Of a stretch of 13,852 bases of DNA, positions 9,193-13,852 are shown one piece after another. How positions within the stretch are numbered: position 1 is the first letter of the stretch; each line of letters begins with the position of its first letter. Position numbers and translations under genes: made by a program. This stretch comes from Leucogyrophana mollusca (lineage: Eukaryota; Basidiomycota; Agaricomycetes; Boletales): contig MU266743.1 of NCBI GenBank assembly GCA_021014945.1, positions 1 through 13,852 of the forward strand, written 5' to 3'. The notes below the pieces were generated by a model, which was given only the letters and a program-made list of their open reading frames with translations, made no database searches and was not told where the DNA came from.

Positions 9193-10259
9193 CTATCCGT
9201 CATGATCATGATGATTCGTGCCGTGGTGGAAAGGTAAAGGTAATTTGACTGTATCTTCGAGGGGTGTGACTTCAGATTTAGGGATATGGACAGCATGTGT
9301 TGTGGCCCAATCCAATATCTTCTCGAAGTCTCTGCACTGATGGCGAGTGTTGAAGTTAGGATAAGGGCTGGTGCGTCCTTTCACCCAGTCCCAGGTGATC
9401 ATCGTCACATCGGCATTGCACATGACGTTCTGCCTGACCATCTCGATGCAATGATCTGGAGGGGACATCGTGATAAGCAGGAGGCGCGTTAGGCGAGACG
9501 TAGATATACCTAGATGCATGCGGACTACCTCAGGGGTGTCTTGAAAAGAAGGCTCAATACTCTCATAGTAATCAAGCCAGGATGCTTTGCGAAGCATGTT
9601 CTGCGGATTTGTAAGAAACAGCTGGGTTTCCAATGGATGCGGCTTACCAGGCAGTGTAGCTGATGAGTGGATTCCAAGGACACCATAAAACCCCCGCCGT
9701 AACTGTCCGGATACTTGACCTTTGACGGGGAATTTACCTCGCCTGCTCTGAGCATCTGGTCAAGTGTCATACGCGTCGGTCGCACTGGAGGTCTGCACGT
9801 TGATCAAGTACCTTGGGGAAGAGTTTGGATAACGCACCATCGTGAGATACTCTCGCCCAAGCGGCATCGAGCTCGGGGGAGGGATGACCGCGATAAATGG
9901 AAGGGAAGTCGAGGGTTCCGTTGAACCTCACAACATGAGATTCCACAGCAGTGTTTGCCGGGGCTATGACAGGAGGCGTTAGATCCATGGGCCGGCCGTC
10001 TAATGCTGTCTCGCCACTCACAGTATATAGGAAGATGTTCGTGCACATACGTCGAACCTGTCTCCATCCATAGCGTGAAGAAGAGCAACGATGTGCACGC
10101 AAGGATACCGTGGCTCAACCACGATGGGAATCGAAGGAACCGGGGCTTAAGGCGACTTGGGGGTGTGGCAGGAAACCCTTCCGCACCACTGTGAAGGAGT
10201 TTCGCCTCGTCGTCGTCGACCCCACCAACGGGAGAATACTGAGAGGGTTCTTTGAACAT
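9193..10259 (-). CDS. UstYa-like oxidase 2 (DUF3328)
   Basis: Five exons on the minus strand: 10259-10022, 9963-9838, 9784-9648, 9600-9510 and 9455-9193. The introns are 47-58 nt and the exons sum to 855 nt, giving 284 aa. The architecture copies that of the UstYa-like gene at 5974-6984: a short cytosolic N-terminus (QYSPVGGVDDDEAK), one membrane segment near residues 51-71, YSPANTAVE, RFNGTLDFPSIYRG, RPTRMTLDQML, then HQLHC (162-166) and HLDHC (196-200), MVRQNVMC, DVTMITWDW, HQCRDFEKILDWA and IPKSEV. All four introns lie at matching positions and phases, and exons 3 and 4 have identical lengths in both genes (137 and 91 nt). Both HxxHC signatures are complete, so an active oxidase or cyclase is expected. 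The C-terminus is longer than in copy 1 and ends in a His/Asp-rich tail (FHHGTNHHDHDG). It is the UstYa gene nearest to the repeat precursor, 3.2 kb away and divergent from it. Confidence 0.9.
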
Positions 10260-10702
10260 ACTTTAGTGAGGATGGGAATCACGGATGCTGAGGGCACCGA
10301 GCATAAAATCAGGCGGACATCAAATGCAAAGAAGGCCCCCTGAGACTTCAAACTTCAAGATCCGTAAGTTATTCAAGCAACGCCTCATCCAGACAGCAGG
10401 CCGTGAGCGAAGGGAAGTATCGTCAGCACGGTGTCTAGAGGCGCTGCCGGACGGGCCACGGGCCAAACCGACTATTTCGCCTACACCTCTAGAGGCGGAC
10501 GAATTGAGATTCGATCCACTTTAGGCTTTAAAAGCGACATGAAGCGGCGCCGTTACGAACCGAGGCGAGTTTTACCTCGAACTGACCTCCTCGACATCAA
10601 CACTACTTGCCTTTTTTGTTTTCTAACTCCGCTTTCTAAAGCGTTTGGGTCGTGACGATAATTCTAATCGGGAGCGTCGCCAGTGGTCTCGACAACAGAA
10701 GT

Positions 10703-10789
10703 CCCATGAGCAGAAATACCTTCTTGTCCAACTTGCACAAATGAAGTTTACTTTTATCTGGCGATCTTGACCCGATCAATGTCATAGAC
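10703..10789 (-). repeat. Diverged dispersed repeat, copy A
   Basis: Read on the minus strand, this segment matches 13107-13196 on the plus strand over about 65-90 bases (20 mismatches in 65 aligned bases by eye, with gaps beyond). The strongest shared words are TTCATTT and AGTTGGACAAG. The match also holds when translated (IGSR.P...K.HL..LDK), which suggests two relics of one coding family rather than a simple repeat. I do not recognise the family. Confidence 0.4.
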
Positions 10790-13106
10790 TCATACGATGG
10801 AAGTTGAGATGCTGGAACTTGGCATTTCTCCGGCGCTACCTGGGACAGCGCACGATACACTGTCGTAAAGATCAATGACCGCTTCACCCGATCTGATTCC
10901 CCGAGAAGCCCGGACGCTCCCGCGACCTGCCCTCCCTGAGCGGGGGGGCCGCAATGGCTCCCAAACGGATCTGCAATATTGAAGAATGGTAGCTGACCAG
11001 GACATTATTTTGGGCTGTGAGTTCTTAGTTCTAACTTCCGTCAACCTCATAATGAAGGAGAAAACTGATGCACGTTGCAAAACCCACTTTGAGGCTCGTT
11101 TATCACAAGCGCCCACTTTGACAAGGGTACTGTGAACTTAAATCCGTGACGCCCAGCAGCTGCATTATTGATGAGTATTCGAGCTGCGGTCAGGAGACAT
11201 GGTCAGGGCAGGCGGAGCATAGGAGACTGGCCAGTGTAGCCAATCGGCGAGAAGGAGTGTTGCCGCGCGGTGAACTGAATCGAATCGAAGTAAAATTTTG
11301 TGTCCAATTCGCGTGCCTTCGACAATTTGAAGTGGGGCGAAGTGTACGTCGCTCACTTTCGAAGTGCATTCGAAGCGAAGCAGTGTCCAGATCACTTCTA
11401 CAGGCTTGCCCTTACAGGTGAGATCTTATCAGCTACCATTGTAAATATGCCTGGCCAGCTTCCATCGGCCTCAGGTCGGGCGTCGCACTAAGATATGCAT
11501 TGCTGAAGCATCAAGCCTACTATCCCCAGGCTGTCACATTGCATAGGCGTGGGTTTGCATATACTCAAGGATTACGCTTGTAACGGAGCCAGAAGAATTC
11601 AAGTGTGCCCTTGCAGTAGGTATGTCCGTGATGATGCTTTCACAGCTGTGCGAACACTGGAAATAATTCAAAGCCCAGCCGTTGTTGGGTGTGCACGGCG
11701 GTCGCCAAAAGTCTTGCAGGCGATCGCAAGGACGCAGAGCTCGATTTACAGCGCTACGAAGCTGAAGGCGTGCGTGAGGTTGGGCGATAGGACAACCCAC
11801 ATAGTGCGATAATGCCGGAAGTGGGTCACGCACCATGTCTCCGTCGGAACCGATTCTGATTTCAACCCAGTGCAAGGAATATGTTTTTCTTCTCTTTTTC
11901 GTGCCGCAATGTATATCCTACTTACACAGGCGTCATCTGTACCCTCCGAACGTATCTTTGCCAAGGGAGCATGCACGCTTTGTCGTCGTAATATGTCTCT
12001 CGCTATCGGAAGCCAGGTTGCCTGAATTTTACCGGTGATTTCCTGACGCCTTGTATGGATTATGCCACCTCCTCTCCAGTCATTGCGAGAGCTGTTGACG
12101 AGCTTGAGAATCTCTTGTATTGTGATTGGCCGGACGGTCAGCCCATGAAAATCCGAGTTCGCCGCCAAATCTGCGAAGTGAACGAAGCCGGTTCAGGGCT
12201 TGTGACAACAATGTCCGCACGCTGAGGATGGCGCAATCGATATGCTGGATGGAAGTCAGCCGCTACAGGGTCGAACTTCGCGCACCCGGGAAGTTCGTTA
12301 GGTTCATTAGATGACCTTACATTGGGGATTTGCCGAAATGACAAAGGGTATGTAATCCTTTGGAAGGTCTCGGACTCAAGCCTACTCCACCGACGTTCAC
12401 CGAACCGTCATGACTTACGCCCATTCACTTCGCGAGCAATCCTAACTCAAACTACTCACCATCTTAATGTCCGCGGTGACCAGTCTGTCGAGACTTCGGG
12501 GTTTTTCGGTTCCGTCGATTTCTCGATGTCAGCGTCTTCGGGCACCCAGCCTCGCTCGATCTGAACTCCATATTCAGTGCTGTGAAGCTGTGACGTTGAC
12601 TTATGCCCGCAAACTTGGTATGTCCTTCTCATTACCGCGATCGACAACGTATACATCACGACTGAAAATAACTGGAACCCCCGAACGCTTCGAGCAGCTT
12701 ATGGTATCTACTCCGAATATTTTCGATTACTGTCCTTTAGCTACGTTGGAGTCGGTTGAAATCTCCTGCGCACGTCATTTGGACCAGCACCTCGATGCCC
12801 AATGCCACCTTACTGGCTGACACCGGTGATACTAAACGCGAGTCCGACGTAAGGACACCAGGAGAGGGAAGGTACAGAGTGGGGTCCAACAACGAGAGCG
12901 GTGAGCAGTGGGTTGGGCACACATAAAGGTATGTGCTTACTGCTCGTTTCTCAGCCACTTACCCTGTACCTTGCGACCCGGAGTCCTTGGGGTCACTTGC
13001 CATGACATCACAGCATGTGCTCGGACTTCAAAAAAGCACGCTTTTTCAGAACCGAAAAACCTCGGAGTATTAACAGGGGACTAGGAACTCCAGTGTCTGT
13101 TGGGTG

Positions 13107-13196
13107 GAAAGATATTGGATCGAGGGTGCCCCGATTGCCGGAGAAATGCAAAGTTCATTTACGCCAGTTGGACAAGGAAATAATTGACCAGATGGT
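13107..13196 (+). repeat. Diverged dispersed repeat, copy B
   Basis: This is the plus-strand partner of the segment at 10703-10789 and lies in inverted orientation to it about 2.4 kb away. In the plus frame it reads DIGSRVPRLPEKCKVHLRQL followed by DKEIIDQM, then a GTGAGC that could be an old splice donor. It may be the remnant of an exon. No complete gene could be built around it. Confidence 0.4.
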
Positions 13197-13387
13197 GAGC
13201 TATTCGGTCCATTCTGACAGCTTCGGTATTTCCCAATGAGATCAACTCTTCCTTCTGTATCCCATGGCAGAAACGCTGACCAGAATTCGTCGCAAGTATT
13301 ACGAAATCTTGCAATGGTAAACGGCCGGGGCAATATTAGCAGCAGCCCAGATGATCAAGACGAGTCTTGAGTGGATCGTTGGAAAGG

Positions 13388-13395
13388 TATAAAAG
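13388..13395 (+). promoter_or_regulatory. TATA box of the repeat-precursor gene
   Basis: TATAAAAG lies 87 bases upstream of the ATG at 13475. It is a near-consensus TATA box, predicting a leader of roughly 50-60 bases. Strong TATA boxes are common on highly or conditionally expressed fungal genes, but expression is not shown here. Confidence 0.65.
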
Positions 13396-13418
13396 AGCTC
13401 TCGACTTTCGAGCAAGGT

Positions 13419-13448
13419 CCACCAGCACTTTCACCACCAGCACTTTCA
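13419..13448 (+). repeat. Perfect 15-bp tandem duplication in the 5' leader
   Basis: CCACCAGCACTTTCA occurs twice back to back (13419-13433 and 13434-13448), between the TATA box at 13388 and the ATG at 13475. It is probably in the transcribed leader. Function unknown; it may be a simple slippage duplication. Confidence 0.7.
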
Positions 13449-13474
13449 TAAGCAGTCACCTTTTTACACTAAAG

Positions 13475-13852
13475 ATGCAGATTACACCTGTCTTCAGTGT
13501 CCTCGTGTCCTTTGTCGTTCTCGCCGTGGCATATCCCACAACGGGGCCCGCAAAAAGTAGGTTTTTATACTACATATCATTCATCGTCTAATTACTCCGC
13601 CAGGTGCTGATGAGCCCAAAGAGCTCGACTCCAACTTGTTTGGTTACGACTACGAGCGTCGTGAGTTTTGCACTTCTTCGCATGATCCTTGCTCGCTGAA
13701 CCCTCGCCGATAGGCGCTGACAAGCCCGAGGAGCTCGACTCTAACTTGTTTGGTTATGACTACGTGCGCCGTGAGTTTTGCCCTTCTTCGCGTGATTCTC
13801 GCTCGCTGAACCCTTGCCGGTAGGCGCTGACAAGCCTGAGGAGCTCGACTCT
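13475..13852 (+). CDS. Secreted Kex2-processed repeat peptide precursor, 3' end beyond window
   Basis: Exon 1 is 13475-13556: a signal peptide (MQITPVFSVLVSFVVLAVA, cleavage predicted before YP) plus a short pro-segment. After a 47-nt intron, repeat exons follow at 13604-13660 and 13714-13770 (57 nt each) and at 13824 onward, running off the window. Introns 13661-13713 and 13771-13823 are 53 nt, with GTGAGT donors, CTGAAC branch-like sites and TAG acceptors. Every repeat exon starts and ends in phase 1 and encodes one 19-residue unit: ADEPKELDSNLFGYDYERR, then ADKPEELDSNLFGYDYVRR, then a third beginning ADKPEELDS. RR is a kexin site, so secretory processing should release one peptide per exon. 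The constant part NLFGYDY, with an acidic spacer before it and Tyr residues suited to oxidative cross-linking, looks like the core. Architecture resembles dikaritin precursors (UstA type) and the Kex2-processed repeat proteins reported from Agaricomycetes. Two UstYa-like oxidases nearby support a modified product. The final chemistry is inference. Confidence 0.82.
13604..13852 (+). repeat. Tandem 110-bp exon-plus-intron repeat array (continues past window)
   Basis: Units begin at 13604, 13714 and 13824, an exact 110-bp period made of a 57-nt exon and a 53-nt intron. By direct count, the first two exons differ at 9 of 57 positions and the two introns at 6 of 53. The third exon differs from the second at 1 of the 29 visible bases. 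Introns are thus at least as conserved as exons, pointing to recent duplication or homogenisation of the whole unit. The number of further units is unknown. Confidence 0.92.

Larger units (their letters stand above)
10260..13380. other. Gene-poor region with decayed-looking sequence
   Basis: About 3.1 kb in which I cannot defend any gene. Open frames of 60-140 codons occur on both strands (for example 11746-12168 minus, without an ATG; 12467-12820 plus, with leucine-rich stretches reminiscent of F-box/LRR remnants). None carries a complete domain or a consistent splice model. Segments at 10703-10789 (minus) and 13107-13196 (plus) are diverged copies of each other (see the repeat entries). The last few hundred bases should contain the upstream control region of the repeat precursor. 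Confidence 0.4.

Noticed and set aside
11534..12168. Overlapping minus-strand frames, one containing TVRPITIQEILKL, faintly like the start of RPA32-type OB-fold proteins
   Set aside because: The frame lacks an ATG, the similarity covers only a dozen residues, and I could not link the frames with convincing splice sites into an OB-fold protein.
12467..12820. 117-codon plus-strand frame with leucine-rich stretches, possible F-box/LRR relic
   Set aside because: No F-box or complete repeat is present, and the opposite strand is also open over part of it. It is too weak to call a pseudogene.
13015..13239. 74-codon plus-strand frame as a small gene upstream of the precursor
   Set aside because: Only the part shared with 10703-10789 looks non-random. 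No signal peptide, domain or consistent exon continuation was found.

Overview
This looks like a piece of nuclear genome from a mushroom-forming basidiomycete (Agaricomycetes). The genes are cut by many short GT-AG introns of 47-69 nt. The recognisable proteins are families common in such genomes: questin-oxidase-like DUF4243, a short-LRR F-box protein, a methylsterol oxidase, UstYa-like DUF3328 proteins and a small cysteine-rich secreted protein. All gene models below were spliced by hand. For every complete gene the exon lengths sum to an intact reading frame ending in a stop.

Layout from left to right. (1) 428-2183 (+): a complete 5-exon questin-oxidase-like gene of 501 aa, with a TATA box at 381. 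(2) 2590-3682 (-): a 2-exon F-box protein of 344 aa, convergent with gene 1. (3) 3853-5079 (-): a 5-exon C-4 methylsterol oxidase (ERG25-like) of 333 aa with all three histidine boxes. (4) 5974-6984 (-): UstYa-like protein 1, 5 exons, 269 aa. (5) 8346-8721 (+): a 3-exon secreted protein of 87 aa with six cysteines. (6) 9193-10259 (-): UstYa-like protein 2, 5 exons, 284 aa, a duplicate of protein 1 with the same intron positions. (7) 10260-13400: about 3.1 kb with no gene I can defend. (8) 13475 to the window end (+): the 5' part of a secreted repeat precursor, cut off by the window edge.

The most interesting feature is the right edge. A signal peptide is followed by tandem 110-bp units, each made of a 57-nt exon and a 53-nt intron. 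Each exon encodes one 19-residue peptide of the type ADKPEELDSNLFGYDYVRR, ending in a dibasic (kexin/Kex2) site. The second Arg codon is split by the intron, so one exon equals one processed peptide. Secreted Kex2-processed repeat precursors with Tyr-containing cores, next to UstYa-family oxidases, are the hallmark of ascomycete dikaritin-type ribosomal peptides (ustiloxin, phomopsin, asperipin). The two UstYa genes lie 3.2-7.5 kb away. I infer a candidate UstYa-dependent ribosomal peptide cluster in a basidiomycete, probably continuing to the right of the window. The questin-oxidase-like enzyme, the methylsterol oxidase and the cysteine-rich protein could be accessory members or simply neighbours; the sequence does not decide this.
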